From positions 1 to 11,484 of the forward strand of contig CAJKVX010000029.1 in assembly GCA_905203455.1 (NCBI GenBank): a stretch of DNA of 11,484 nucleotides. The letters are read 5' to 3'. Numbering within the stretch: the first letter of the stretch is position 1; every line of letters starts with the position of its first letter. Below the pieces are notes generated by a model that saw only the letters and a list, made by a program, of their open reading frames with translations, was not told where the DNA came from and ran no database searches. This DNA is from an uncultured Eubacteriales bacterium. GTDB taxonomy: Bacteria > Bacillota > Clostridia > Christensenellales > UBA1242. The position numbers and the translations under genes were made by a program. Below are positions 1 through 6,998 of this stretch, piece by piece.

Positions 1-17
1 TCAGCATTCTTTTTCAT
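1..17 (-). CDS. Possible start of next gene, cut by window edge
   Basis: An ATG at base 17 directly follows the spoIVFB stop codon (TAA then ATG with no gap) and reads Met-Lys-Lys-Asn-Ala before the window ends. The position would suit a translationally coupled next gene in the minD-spoIVFB operon. No clear ribosome binding site precedes it, and five codons cannot identify a product, so it may be chance. Confidence 0.2.
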
Positions 18-1010
18 TTATTTAAACATTTTAATTGCCCTATAAATTTTTTCGTCATGGCCAAAACACTCAATCATTTGATTTAAATCACTTTCGCTTA
101 TTTTACCTAAAATTTTAAAATTGTCATCAAGAATATAAATAAAGTTGTAATGGTTAAAACTCAATTTTTTAAAAACTGTTTGCAAAGTAAGATTCATGCT
201 AACACAAATTTCTTTAACCTGTAAACCATGGTTAAGTTTTTTTCGCTTAATGCTAAGAGAAATTAATTTTTTATATGCAGTGTTTTTGTCTTCGCTAAAA
301 GCACTAAACAATAGTGTAACACTCATCACACCAATTGAAAAATTAGGATAAACAACTAGTGAAATGCAGAACACAACAAACATAACAATGGCAAAAATTA
401 TGGTTATTATTTTAACAATTTTAACGCTCAATTTTCTGTCAAAATTTTTGCTTATTAATGCAAGAACAACCCTGCCACCATCAAGCGGAAAAATTGGCAC
501 CAAATTAAACGCGCCACAAACCAAGTTTGCAATAGCAAAATCACAAGTAATGTAATAACAATTTGGATAAACCCACCACAAACAAACAATAATAAGTGCC
601 ACAACAAGATTAACCAGTGGCCCAGTAACCGCAATTAAAATTTCATCTTTGGGGCAAAACTCATCACTTTCGGCTTCAAGCACAGCCCCAAAAGGCATAA
701 GTTTAATTCGTGCACAAAAATATCCTAACTTTCGTGCAATTAGCATGTGCCCAAGTTCATGAATTAGCACACACAAAGTATAGGCACAAAACATAAACCC
801 TTGCCCAAGAAAAGCCATAAGCACCCCAACAATTATAAACAAAGGGTGAACAACAAACCGCATTTTCTGCAATTTTTTCACACTTAAAGCAAAAAACCGC
901 AAAATTTTATTTTTTGAAATTAAATCTTGCAGTTTTTCTTTCCTTTGCTCTTTTCTTGAAAATTTTATATTTTGCCTTTTAATTTGCTCTAAACCATTTC
1001 TACATAACAT
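18..1010 (-). CDS. spoIVFB: Stage IV sporulation protein FB, intramembrane site-2 metalloprotease (M50)
   Basis: A 330-residue membrane zinc protease. In sporulating Firmicutes SpoIVFB cleaves pro-sigma-K inside the mother-cell membrane around the forespore. Visible are the zinc motif HELGH (residues 84-88) in a hydrophobic helix and the second metal motif NLVPIFPLDGGR (169-180, Asp177). Several membrane segments lie between about 51 and 245. A C-terminal region of about 80 residues looks like a degenerate CBS-type regulatory domain, as in Bacillus SpoIVFB. The gene starts 11 bases after spoIVFA, with AAGG about 10 bases before the ATG. It carries an unusual Lys/Arg-rich N-terminal extension of about 50 residues before the usual MxxxxHP start region; the internal Met50 has no ribosome binding site, so I keep the long form. 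Identification as SpoIVFB rather than a generic S2P protease rests on the neighbouring spoIVFA and minDE genes. Confidence 0.88.
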   Translation of the reverse strand: MLCRNGLEQIKRQNIKFSRKEQRKEKLQDLISKNKILRFFALSVKKLQKMRFVVHPLFIIVGVLMAFLGQGFMFCAYTLCVLIHELGHMLIARKLGYFCARIKLMPFGAVLEAESDEFCPKDEILIAVTGPLVNLVVALIIVCLWWVYPNCYYITCDFAIANLVCGAFNLVPIFPLDGGRVVLALISKNFDRKLSVKIVKIITIIFAIVMFVVFCISLVVYPNFSIGVMSVTLLFSAFSEDKNTAYKKLISLSIKRKKLNHGLQVKEICVSMNLTLQTVFKKLSFNHYNFIYILDDNFKILGKISESDLNQMIECFGHDEKIYRAIKMFK

Positions 1011-1021
1011 CTATTTTCGCC

Positions 1022-1735
1022 TTACATTAATGAAATTTTACCATCATTTACTTTAAGTTTGTCAAACACTTTGTTTTTGTATAACACTTGAATTTCAATC
1101 ATGCTTGACTTGCTTGTTCCAACACTTTCACCTTTGCTTAGTTTATTGCCAACTTCAACTCCAATGTTATCAAGCCCAATGTATACCACCTTAATGTTAT
1201 ACCCTAAATCAAAAGTAACATTTTTCTTGCCTTCTGAAACTTCAATGTCACTAACCGTGCAGTCATAACAACTAACAACCATTATTTCGCCGTTGCCGTT
1301 TATAAAAATTCTGCCTTCATCATTTTGTGTTGCATAGCCCGCTTTAAAAGGTAATGTGAAGTCAAAAACTCCCATGCTAATAACCTCCATAAAATCATCA
1401 TAACCATCAGTGGAAACAAATTTTATTTTGCCAATATCACTGTTTGGTGCCCAACTTGCAACAATTCTTTTAACATAATCACTAACGGTTGTTGCCCCTA
1501 AACAAACCCCACACAAATTGACAAAAATTAAACACACCAAAAAACACCCAAACACCATTTGCTTTTTTCTGGAAAACACATTACTTTTTTTGGTTTTAAT
1601 GTTAACAATTTTTCCATTCTTCTCACTGTTTGGGTAAGAGTTTGCGTCATGCTTGTCAAGGTCTGATGGGTTGCCATCAGTTTTGCCTGACTGTAATTTA
1701 ACTGTGCATTCAATGTTTTCAATGTTGTTATACAT
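1022..1735 (-). CDS. spoIVFA: SpoIVFA-like protein, degenerate LytM/M23 domain, partner of SpoIVFB
   Basis: A 237-residue single-pass membrane protein. The first 55 or so residues are polar and probably cytoplasmic, followed by one transmembrane helix at about 60-81. A beta-rich extracytoplasmic domain at about 115-230 has the layout of a LytM/M23 peptidase fold: PFKAG near its start, then Gly-punctuated strands and a GxxVGxxLxxGxxxG-like stretch near residues 190-205. The HxxxD and HxH zinc ligands of active M23 enzymes are absent, as expected for SpoIVFA, which does not cleave. The family's role is to anchor and hold SpoIVFB inactive until a forespore signal arrives. Sequence similarity is weak; the call relies on fold pattern, length and position directly before spoIVFB. 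The ribosome binding site before the ATG is poor. Confidence 0.72.
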   Translation of the reverse strand: MYNNIENIECTVKLQSGKTDGNPSDLDKHDANSYPNSEKNGKIVNIKTKKSNVFSRKKQMVFGCFLVCLIFVNLCGVCLGATTVSDYVKRIVASWAPNSDIGKIKFVSTDGYDDFMEVISMGVFDFTLPFKAGYATQNDEGRIFINGNGEIMVVSCYDCTVSDIEVSEGKKNVTFDLGYNIKVVYIGLDNIGVEVGNKLSKGESVGTSKSSMIEIQVLYKNKVFDKLKVNDGKISLM

Positions 1736-1770
1736 ATTAAATGCTATGCCACAGTTTTATTTTTTATTAC

Positions 1771-1998
1771 TTAATTTATTGATTTAAGTTCACTTGCTAG
1801 TGCTTGAATTTGAATTTTATATTTCCCATCATTAGTCACTAAAACATCAACAACAGGTTTGCCAGATATTACCATAAAATCTCCAAGCAAATTTTCAATT
1901 TCAGCACTAAGCATTTTTGAAAACCTGTTAGGGTTATTAAGTTTATCTATAATTAAAACTGAATTTAACCTTTCTTCTATTCTGTTTGAAATTATCAT
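1771..1998 (-). CDS. minE: Cell division topological specificity factor MinE
   Basis: A 75-residue protein, the usual size for a short MinE. MinE stimulates the MinD ATPase and drives MinD off the membrane, which sets where the division site may form. The N-terminal stretch NRIEERLNSVLIIDK matches the MinD-binding helix (consensus A.ERL..VL..DR), and the C-terminal half has the beta-alpha-beta pattern of the dimerisation domain. The ATG at 1998 is chosen because AAAGGGGGAAG lies four bases before it; an upstream in-frame start at 2019 would overlap the end of minD and has no such site. It follows minD by 13 bases. No minC is in the window. Confidence 0.85.
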   Translation of the reverse strand: MIISNRIEERLNSVLIIDKLNNPNRFSKMLSAEIENLLGDFMVISGKPVVDVLVTNDGKYKIQIQALASELKSIN

Positions 1999-2011
1999 AA
2001 AACTTCCCCCT

Positions 2012-2806
2012 TTAAGCATTCTTTTTTAATTTGCACATTATTGCCCCAACAATGCCCTTATATTTTGAAAGATAATCAAACTTAACTTTTTTGTTAAAGT
2101 TAACATTTTTGGCTAAAACATCAAACGCACCCTTTACTGCCGCTCCGCATTCATAAACAGATTTCAAGTTGTTCATAACAAAAATATCATCACTTTCAGG
2201 AATAACCCCCAAAAGTTTAACATCAAGCGCTTTTGCCATTTGGTCTTCATCAATCATCTTTTTTGACATCACCAAATCTCCCCTAATTCTGTTAACCACC
2301 AAACCAATATTGGCACTTTTTGAACTTACAATAAGGTTTTTTATTTTGCTTGCATCTCTAAGGCTTGAAATATTAGGAGTTGCCACTAAAATAAATTCAT
2401 CTGCAACGCCACTCGCAAGCAAAAAACCATTCCCAATGCCAGCGGGGCTGTCAATTAAACAATAGTCAAAAACCTGACTAAGTTTGTTAATAACACCGGC
2501 AACTTTGCTTTCATCAATATTTTGAGCTGACGAAATTTTACCAGACGGCAAATAAAACAAGTTGTCTTTTTGTTTCTCAGGAATTAACGCTTGCTTTAAC
2601 CTGCACTTTCCACTTATGCAGTCAGATAAATCGTAAACGACCTTATCTTCAAGGTTTAAAACAAGGTCAAGATTGTTAAGCCCAAAATCTAAGTCAACCA
2701 TGCAAACGCTTGAGCCAAGTTCACTAAGTGCAGCCCCAAGCCCAGCAGTAATTGTTGTTTTTCCAACACCGCCTTTTCCACTTGTTATTACTATTTTTCT
2801 TCCCAT
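2012..2806 (-). CDS. minD: Septum site-determining ATPase MinD
   Basis: A 264-residue P-loop ATPase of the ParA/MinD family that cycles between cytosol and membrane and positions the division septum. The deviant Walker A motif GKGGVGKTT (residues 10-18) includes the signature Lys11 and the catalytic Lys16. The switch region VDLDFGLNNLD (37-47) and Walker B LIDSPAG are present. The C-terminal amphipathic helix GIVGAIMCKLKK is the membrane-targeting sequence typical of MinD and separates it from other ParA proteins. The start at 2806 is supported by AAAGGAG six bases upstream and by MGRKIVITSGKGG matching the family N-terminus. All catalytic motifs look intact, unlike the MreB-like protein encoded just before it. 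Its usual effector partner MinC is not encoded here, but minE follows directly. Confidence 0.95.
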   Translation of the reverse strand: MGRKIVITSGKGGVGKTTITAGLGAALSELGSSVCMVDLDFGLNNLDLVLNLEDKVVYDLSDCISGKCRLKQALIPEKQKDNLFYLPSGKISSAQNIDESKVAGVINKLSQVFDYCLIDSPAGIGNGFLLASGVADEFILVATPNISSLRDASKIKNLIVSSKSANIGLVVNRIRGDLVMSKKMIDEDQMAKALDVKLLGVIPESDDIFVMNNLKSVYECGAAVKGAFDVLAKNVNFNKKVKFDYLSKYKGIVGAIMCKLKKNA

Positions 2807-2823
2807 AAATTCTCCTTTATTGT

Positions 2824-2851
2824 ATTTTAATAAATAACCATAAAACTTCAA
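2824..2851 (-). promoter_or_regulatory. Possible promoter of minD-minE-spoIVFA-spoIVFB
   Basis: TTGAAG (bases 2846-2851) and TAAAAT (2824-2829), read on the minus strand, are separated by 16 bases. The site lies just after the mreB terminator, where a new promoter is expected. The predicted start point falls close to the minD ribosome binding site, giving a very short leader, which lowers confidence. Confidence 0.35.
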
Positions 2852-2855
2852 AGGC

Positions 2856-2886
2856 AAAAAAAAAGACATAATGGCTAATTATGTCT
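2856..2886 (-). terminator. Intrinsic terminator after mreB
   Basis: A perfect 9-base-pair inverted repeat (AGACATAAT / ATTATGTCT, at 2864-2872 and 2878-2886) with a 5-base loop. On the minus strand it is followed directly by a run of eight T at 2856-2863. It begins 14 bases after the mreB stop codon and separates mreB from minD. Confidence 0.88.
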
Positions 2887-2900
2887 ACAATATGTAATTT

Positions 2901-3917
2901 TTAAATGTTAACTAAAACCTTTTTTAAAAGTTCATTGTTTTCAAGAAGTTCAGCCGCCCCCATAACATCAAGGTCGTCAGCATCATCACTGCTGTTAACA
3001 CTTATTCCAAGTTTTGTTTTAAAATATTTTTCAAGACCAATAATTTTGCTGTCCCCACCAACAAAGGTTATGCCCTTTTTTGTGATGTCTGCAACAACAT
3101 CTGGTGGGCAAATTGAAAGCACGCTTGAAATAGATTCGGCAATTTTTGAATAATAATGTTCAACTGCTGGGTAAATATCCATTGCAGAAACCACCAAGTT
3201 CTTGCTTTCTTTTGTTGTGGCGTCTTGCCCTGTAATTTCAATTTCATTTTTATCATTAATGTAAAGACTGCCAATTTCCTTTTTAATTCTTTCAGCAGTG
3301 TTATCCCCAATAATAACATTGAACTTTGCAAGAATTTGCTGTTCAATGGCTTTGTCAATATTACTTCCGCCCATGCCAACATTAACACCATTAATTAACA
3401 TATTCTGACCAATAACGGCAATATCCGTGCACCCGCCACCAATCCCAACAATCATGTTAGCGGTGGCAGAACTTATATCAATTCCCATTCCAATTGCAGA
3501 ACAGATAATTGATGGCACCAAAATAACATCACTAATTCCCGCTTGGTAACAAGTTTTTTCAAAGGCAATTTTTTCAGAAAGTGTTATTCCCAGTGGCACG
3601 CAAACCAAAGCCCTTAAATTAGGCTTAAACAATTTTTTAGGGCAAACTTTTGCAATAAATGCGCTAAGCATATCGCTTGCAAGTGCTGTGTCAGTAATAA
3701 CACCCTCATAAATTGGAGCAATCACACTTGTAAGCCCGTCAGAACCTGTTCTTCCTTGAAGCCTTTTAGCCTCAAACCCAACAGCACAAACCTCTTTGCC
3801 TTTAACTGACCCCGTAATGGCAACCAAACTTGGCTCTTTAAGCAAAAAGCCATCATTCTCTTTATAAATTGTTGTGGTGCTTGACCCCAGTTTAATTGCA
3901 AGCATAATTGTTCCCAT
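2901..3917 (-). CDS. mreB: MreB/Mbl-family actin-like protein with altered ATPase motifs
   Basis: A 338-residue protein that aligns end to end with MreB, the bacterial actin that organises cell-wall synthesis. Examples are IGDNTAERIKKEIGS (203-217), close to MreB's IGDRTAEAIKMEIGS, and KEPSLVAI (27-34). Several nucleotide-site residues are changed. The phosphate-1 motif D-L-G-T reads K-L-G-S (Lys9). The phosphate-2 D-I-G-G-G-T-T reads G-I-G-G-G-C-T (Gly158). The catalytic E-E-P before A-A-A-I-G reads P-S-I (135-137). The adenosine motif GGGAL reads GGDSK. The protein may bind but not hydrolyse ATP, or may not bind it. Its place before minD matches the mreBCD-minCD order of Bacillus, but mreC and mreD are absent. 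The ATG at 3917 has AAGGGG eight bases upstream; an ATG four codons later is possible. The family call is firm; activity is doubtful. Confidence 0.87.
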   Translation of the reverse strand: MGTIMLAIKLGSSTTTIYKENDGFLLKEPSLVAITGSVKGKEVCAVGFEAKRLQGRTGSDGLTSVIAPIYEGVITDTALASDMLSAFIAKVCPKKLFKPNLRALVCVPLGITLSEKIAFEKTCYQAGISDVILVPSIICSAIGMGIDISSATANMIVGIGGGCTDIAVIGQNMLINGVNVGMGGSNIDKAIEQQILAKFNVIIGDNTAERIKKEIGSLYINDKNEIEITGQDATTKESKNLVVSAMDIYPAVEHYYSKIAESISSVLSICPPDVVADITKKGITFVGGDSKIIGLEKYFKTKLGISVNSSDDADDLDVMGAAELLENNELLKKVLVNI

Positions 3918-3943
3918 GAATAAATCCCCTTCTTATCCTAAAA

Positions 3944-3973
3944 ATTATACAACAGAATAAAGTATCAATGCAA
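3944..3973 (-). promoter_or_regulatory. Probable promoter of mreB
   Basis: A perfect -10 box TATAAT (3944-3949, minus strand) lies 18 bases from a weak -35 TTGCAT (3968-3973). The predicted transcript start gives a leader of about 20 bases carrying the mreB ribosome binding site. A 14-base perfect palindrome, CAAATATTTATTTG (3971-3984), overlaps the -35 side and could be an operator, although such AT-rich palindromes arise by chance. Confidence 0.5.
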
Positions 3974-4033
3974 ATATTTATTTGACTTGCAAAAATAATT
4001 CTAATCAGCAATTCGGGAATATATAAATTCAGC

Positions 4034-4366
4034 CTACCTTTGATTTGGCACTACTCTTTCAAGAAAAATTCTTTTTTCAAAAGCACCACGCTTTGAATTC
4101 TTTTTATCTGCCACGGTTACTATTTCATCTAAATTTGAATTTTCTAACAATGCTAATGCCTTTAAAATTTCCAAAACATCAGCAAGTTCTTCAACTCTCT
4201 CACCACCACTTGCTTCAATAACTTCCCTGCATTCTTCTTCCAGTTTCTTTTCAAGTTCTCTTTTATATTCCTGCACATTTAATGTTTTAACTATTGGCGT
4301 TTCACCATTTGATTTAATAATATCTGGTATTTTATCTCTTACTAATTTGTTGTAAATTCTATCCAA
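4034..4366 (-). CDS. MazG-like nucleoside triphosphate pyrophosphohydrolase
   Basis: A 110-residue, all-alpha protein of the MazG-like / phosphoribosyl-ATP pyrophosphohydrolase-like superfamily. Members hydrolyse nucleoside triphosphates, often damaged or non-canonical ones, to monophosphate and pyrophosphate. The start YNKLVRDKIPDII (5-17) is characteristic. The metal-binding ExxE and ExxD pairs are present as E45-E48 and E60-D63. A C-terminal SKRGAFEKRIFL (91-102) corresponds to the family's RGGF element. It starts at a TTG (4366) with GAGG ten bases before; no ATG in frame fits the conserved N-terminus. It stands alone between the Ppx-like gene and mreB, preceded by its own promoter-like site and a leader of about 130 bases. 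No terminator is visible after it, so transcription may run on into mreB. The true substrate cannot be told from sequence. Confidence 0.85.
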   Translation of the reverse strand: MDRIYNKLVRDKIPDIIKSNGETPIVKTLNVQEYKRELEKKLEEECREVIEASGGERVEELADVLEILKALALLENSNLDEIVTVADKKNSKRGAFEKRIFLERVVPNQR

Positions 4367-4567
4367 TTTATTATAACCTCAATTTAAAAAATTTAATGTT
4401 AAGCGTAACAAATGAAGCCGACTAAAATCTTTTGAAAAACTTCTATATTTTTATCAATCAAATTTCCATATTTTTCAAAATTTTCAAAATTTTACTTTTT
4501 TTGTAATTATAACCCACTGCTAGCAATAAATCAAACAATTTGACGCTTATGTTTTAACAATAATTGC
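4367..4567 (-). other. AT-rich leader and intergenic region before the MazG-like gene
   Basis: About 200 bases with no convincing coding frame. It holds the promoter-like site at 4506-4534, a tandem pair of TTTTCAAAA units (4472-4480 and 4481-4489, plus strand), and about 130 bases of predicted 5' leader. I see no recognised riboswitch or small RNA fold in it. Confidence 0.4.
4506..4534 (-). promoter_or_regulatory. Probable promoter upstream of the MazG-like gene
   Basis: TTGATT (4529-4534) and a perfect TATAAT (4506-4511), read on the minus strand, are spaced 17 bases. It lies just after the terminator of the Ppx-like gene. The predicted start point near 4499 leaves an untranslated leader of about 130 bases before the TTG start at 4366. 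Confidence 0.55.
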
Positions 4568-4591
4568 AAAAAAAGAAGGCTAAAAGCCCCC
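4568..4591 (-). terminator. Intrinsic terminator after the Ppx-like gene
   Basis: On the minus strand GGGGGCT-TTT-AGCCTTC forms a seven-base-pair stem, including two G-U pairs, with a triloop. Seven T (4568-4574) follow. It begins at the last base of the stop codon, so it ends the Ppx-like transcript. Confidence 0.75.
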
Positions 4592-6111
4592 TATAAAATC
4601 TCAATTTTTTTGCCAAAATTCTTTTCAAAGTCTTTGGCACACTCGCCCGCCTTTTCAATTTCGTAACTGTTGTCTCCAACAGCAATGGTTTTCATTATAA
4701 CTGAATCGCCTAAAATATCACAGTTTATGTCAACAATAACGCTGTTTTTAGTTCTGTCAAACGCCTCAGCAAGCCTGATAATTATTCCAAGTTTTTTAAC
4801 AGCACCAATGTCTTCTTCGCTGATAAGGTCTTTATATTTAATAAATTCACTCATGGCAATGTCTCCGCCACAATGAAGTGAAACAGCAAAGCCCGCAAGC
4901 AACAATTCTCTGTGAGTTGCCCCACAAATGTCTGACCCCATTATAACATTAAAGCCATTTTTTGCATGGTTAGAGTAGTTAATTCTTGCCCCACAGTCAT
5001 GCATAAATGAAGCAAGCCTTAAAATTTTTGTGTAGTTTCTTGGAAGTTTGTGCAAAACCCTTAACTGTTTAAATAAAAGCATTGAAAGGTTATAAACCTG
5101 CTCATTATGTTTAAGATTTTCTTCATCATAATACATAACTTGCCCAGTCATGCTGAACCCTAAAACATCACTTATTGGTTTTTCTTGAGTTGATTCAATA
5201 ACATGAGTGTAAAGCACACCTTCAATAATTCCCTTAATGCTAACAACCAAATTCTCTCTGTTAAGTTTTTGAGCAACACAAAGATTGATAATTATTGCAG
5301 CAACAAACACATCTGCTCTTGCTTCACTAACACCTTTAATTTTTTTGGTTTTGTCAATATCAATTGAGCAAATTTGGTCTAACACCTTTTTGCAATCTGC
5401 AATTTCCATAACATAGTTATTTTCAATGTCAAGCGGATATTTCCTAAGTTTTTTAACCATTTTTGAAAGGTCACGATAATAATCTCCACTTCCAACCAGG
5501 GTATACTCTTCTTCAATTTCCTTTAAAAAATCAATTTCATCTAATTTTTTATTAACAAAATCTGCCATGTTTTCAAGATTACCCTGTTTGTTTCCACCAT
5601 CAAGCGGGAACATTTCAGCAAGAGTAAGCGAACCAAATGGCAATGTAGCCTGGTTAATTATCATTCTTCTGTTATAAAAAATCACATGAATACTTTGTGT
5701 TGTGATGTGGCAAATAACACCCTTAGGGATATCAAATGAATTGATAATTCCACTGTAAATGCAAGAGTTCTGCTCTTCTTCACTAAGAATTGAAAACCTG
5801 AACCCACAAGTGTTAAAAACTTCTTCAAAAAAACTATAAACATTTTTAGGCTTTTTATTATTCGCAAAAATTGCTTGTGCTTGAACGCTATTTACTTGGT
5901 GCATTTCACAAATTTTGCGGAAATTTTTTAAAACTTTAATTGCCCCATCAATTTGATTTTTCTTCAAAAACATATCTGCATCAGGAACAAGGTCAAGGTT
6001 TACAACCTCACTTTCCATGTCGCTAAACACAAAATAATTATTATCCACAACCGATGCAATAACAAGTTTTGCACTGAAATTTTCAACTAAAACAACGGCT
6101 ATTTTTTCCAA
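4591..6111 (-). CDS. ppx: Ppx/GppA-family exopolyphosphatase-like protein with C-terminal HD domain
   Basis: A 506-residue protein with the two-part Ppx/GppA layout: an actin/hsp70-like phosphatase region (about 1-300) and an HD-domain helical region (about 320-500). Intact members cleave inorganic polyphosphate or guanosine pentaphosphate. Family marks include ILSEEEQ (108-114, usually SGEEEA, which holds the catalytic Glu), LPFGSLTLAEMF (157-168) and GVSEARADV (260-268). The HD region keeps H371-D372, NHAKNG (381-386) and His413. Both phosphate loops are altered. The N-terminal D-I-G-S-N-S loop reads L-V-E-N-F-S (8-13), and the D-I-G-G-G-S-T-E loop reads H-I-T-T-Q-S-I-H (135-142). Polyphosphatase activity is therefore doubtful, while the HD part could be active. 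It starts at a TTG with AAAGGAG eight bases before; the nearby ATG is out of frame and stops at once. It has its own promoter and terminator. Confidence 0.8.
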   Translation of the reverse strand: MEKIAVVLVENFSAKLVIASVVDNNYFVFSDMESEVVNLDLVPDADMFLKKNQIDGAIKVLKNFRKICEMHQVNSVQAQAIFANNKKPKNVYSFFEEVFNTCGFRFSILSEEEQNSCIYSGIINSFDIPKGVICHITTQSIHVIFYNRRMIINQATLPFGSLTLAEMFPLDGGNKQGNLENMADFVNKKLDEIDFLKEIEEEYTLVGSGDYYRDLSKMVKKLRKYPLDIENNYVMEIADCKKVLDQICSIDIDKTKKIKGVSEARADVFVAAIIINLCVAQKLNRENLVVSIKGIIEGVLYTHVIESTQEKPISDVLGFSMTGQVMYYDEENLKHNEQVYNLSMLLFKQLRVLHKLPRNYTKILRLASFMHDCGARINYSNHAKNGFNVIMGSDICGATHRELLLAGFAVSLHCGGDIAMSEFIKYKDLISEEDIGAVKKLGIIIRLAEAFDRTKNSVIVDINCDILGDSVIMKTIAVGDNSYEIEKAGECAKDFEKNFGKKIEIL

Positions 6112-6142
6112 CTTTCCATCTCCTTTCGCATTTGTTAAACTA

Positions 6143-6171
6143 AGTATATCACAACAAAAAAATTTTGTATA
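6143..6171 (-). promoter_or_regulatory. Promoter of the Ppx-like gene, extended -10 type
   Basis: TATACA (6166-6171), a 17-base spacer, then TATACT (6143-6148) preceded by TGA, which makes an extended -10 element (all read on the minus strand). The predicted leader is about 25 bases and carries AAAGGAG before the TTG start at 6111. There is no clear terminator between rnfB and this site, so read-through from the Rnf operon may add to expression. Confidence 0.65.
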
Positions 6172-6196
6172 GATTTATTTTCATCAAATTTTTAAA

Positions 6197-6988
6197 TTAT
6201 AATCTTGATATGCAGTGATTTGGGCAAACCCTTACACACTTGTAACAATGAATGCACTTGTCTTCATCAATAACAGGCACTCCATCAACCATGCTTATTG
6301 CCCCAGTTGGGCAAATTTCAACACAATGCCCACAGTGAACACACCCCACCTTGCAATCAAAATTTTCACCAGGCTGTGTGTTTTTGTTGTTGCACACAAC
6401 AACCACCCTTTGAGTATACGGAATTAATGTTATTAAATCATTAGGGCATGAAAGCACGCAGTTTCCACACCCAACACATAACTCTGGGTCAACAAAGGCA
6501 ACGCCCTTATCTGTAATTTTAATTGCACTAAACGGGCAAGCCTTAACACAATCTCCGCAACCAAGGCAAGCATATTCACAAGTTTTTGGCCCGCTGTGAA
6601 GTTTGTTTTGGCTGTAACAAGAATTGCACCCGTCATATTTAAACTTATCAGGGCAATCAATCCCCCCCTTACACCTAACTAATGCAACCTGTTTAACATT
6701 TGCAAGGGCATCTCCCCTAAAAGTGCTGTCAATCTTTGCCCTGTTTTCAAAAGACACAAGCGGGCAATCTTCAGCCTTTGCTTTTCCTTCAACAATGTCT
6801 TGCGCAAGCCATTTACAATATTCCCTGCCACACGCCCCGCAGTTAACATTAGGCAGCAGTTTTGTAACAAGGTCAACCGCACTGTTGCTTGGCTTTCTTT
6901 TTTTAATAATTATTGAAATAACAAGAACGGTTAAAAAAATCGCAACAGCCACAGAAATTGAAACAACAATTATCTTCCAAATCTCCAT
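6197..6988 (-). CDS. rnfB: RnfB-like iron-sulfur subunit, ferredoxin-facing
   Basis: A 263-residue protein with an N-terminal membrane anchor (about 5-28) and an iron-sulfur-rich cytoplasmic part. In known Rnf complexes RnfB takes electrons from reduced ferredoxin. The Fe-S (4Fe4S) domain has Cys50, Cys53, Cys58 and Cys75. Further conserved cysteines are Cys106, 112, 121 and 124. Four ferredoxin-type CxxCxxCxxxCP groups follow, at about 137-155, 171-185, 212-230 and 245-259. All ligands look intact, in contrast to the other subunits. The ATG at 6988 is chosen because AAGGAG lies six bases before it; a tandem ATG at 6991 is closer to the site. The longer frame to 7042 would overlap rnfA and lacks a ribosome binding site. 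It is last in the operon, ten bases after rnfA, as in many Clostridia (rnfCDGEAB). Confidence 0.92.
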   Translation of the reverse strand: MEIWKIIVVSISVAVAIFLTVLVISIIIKKRKPSNSAVDLVTKLLPNVNCGACGREYCKWLAQDIVEGKAKAEDCPLVSFENRAKIDSTFRGDALANVKQVALVRCKGGIDCPDKFKYDGCNSCYSQNKLHSGPKTCEYACLGCGDCVKACPFSAIKITDKGVAFVDPELCVGCGNCVLSCPNDLITLIPYTQRVVVVCNNKNTQPGENFDCKVGCVHCGHCVEICPTGAISMVDGVPVIDEDKCIHCYKCVRVCPNHCISRL

Positions 6989-6998
6989 CATTTTCTCC

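Noticed and set aside
1736..1800. CATAGCAT-like element before spoIVFA as a sporulation sigma-E promoter
   Set aside because: It lies only about 14 bases from the ATG and has no matching -35 element at suitable spacing. The 36-base gap and operon layout suit read-through from minE better.
6180..6200. Terminator after rnfB
   Set aside because: Only a broken, AT-rich inverted repeat without a T run is visible, too weak to call.
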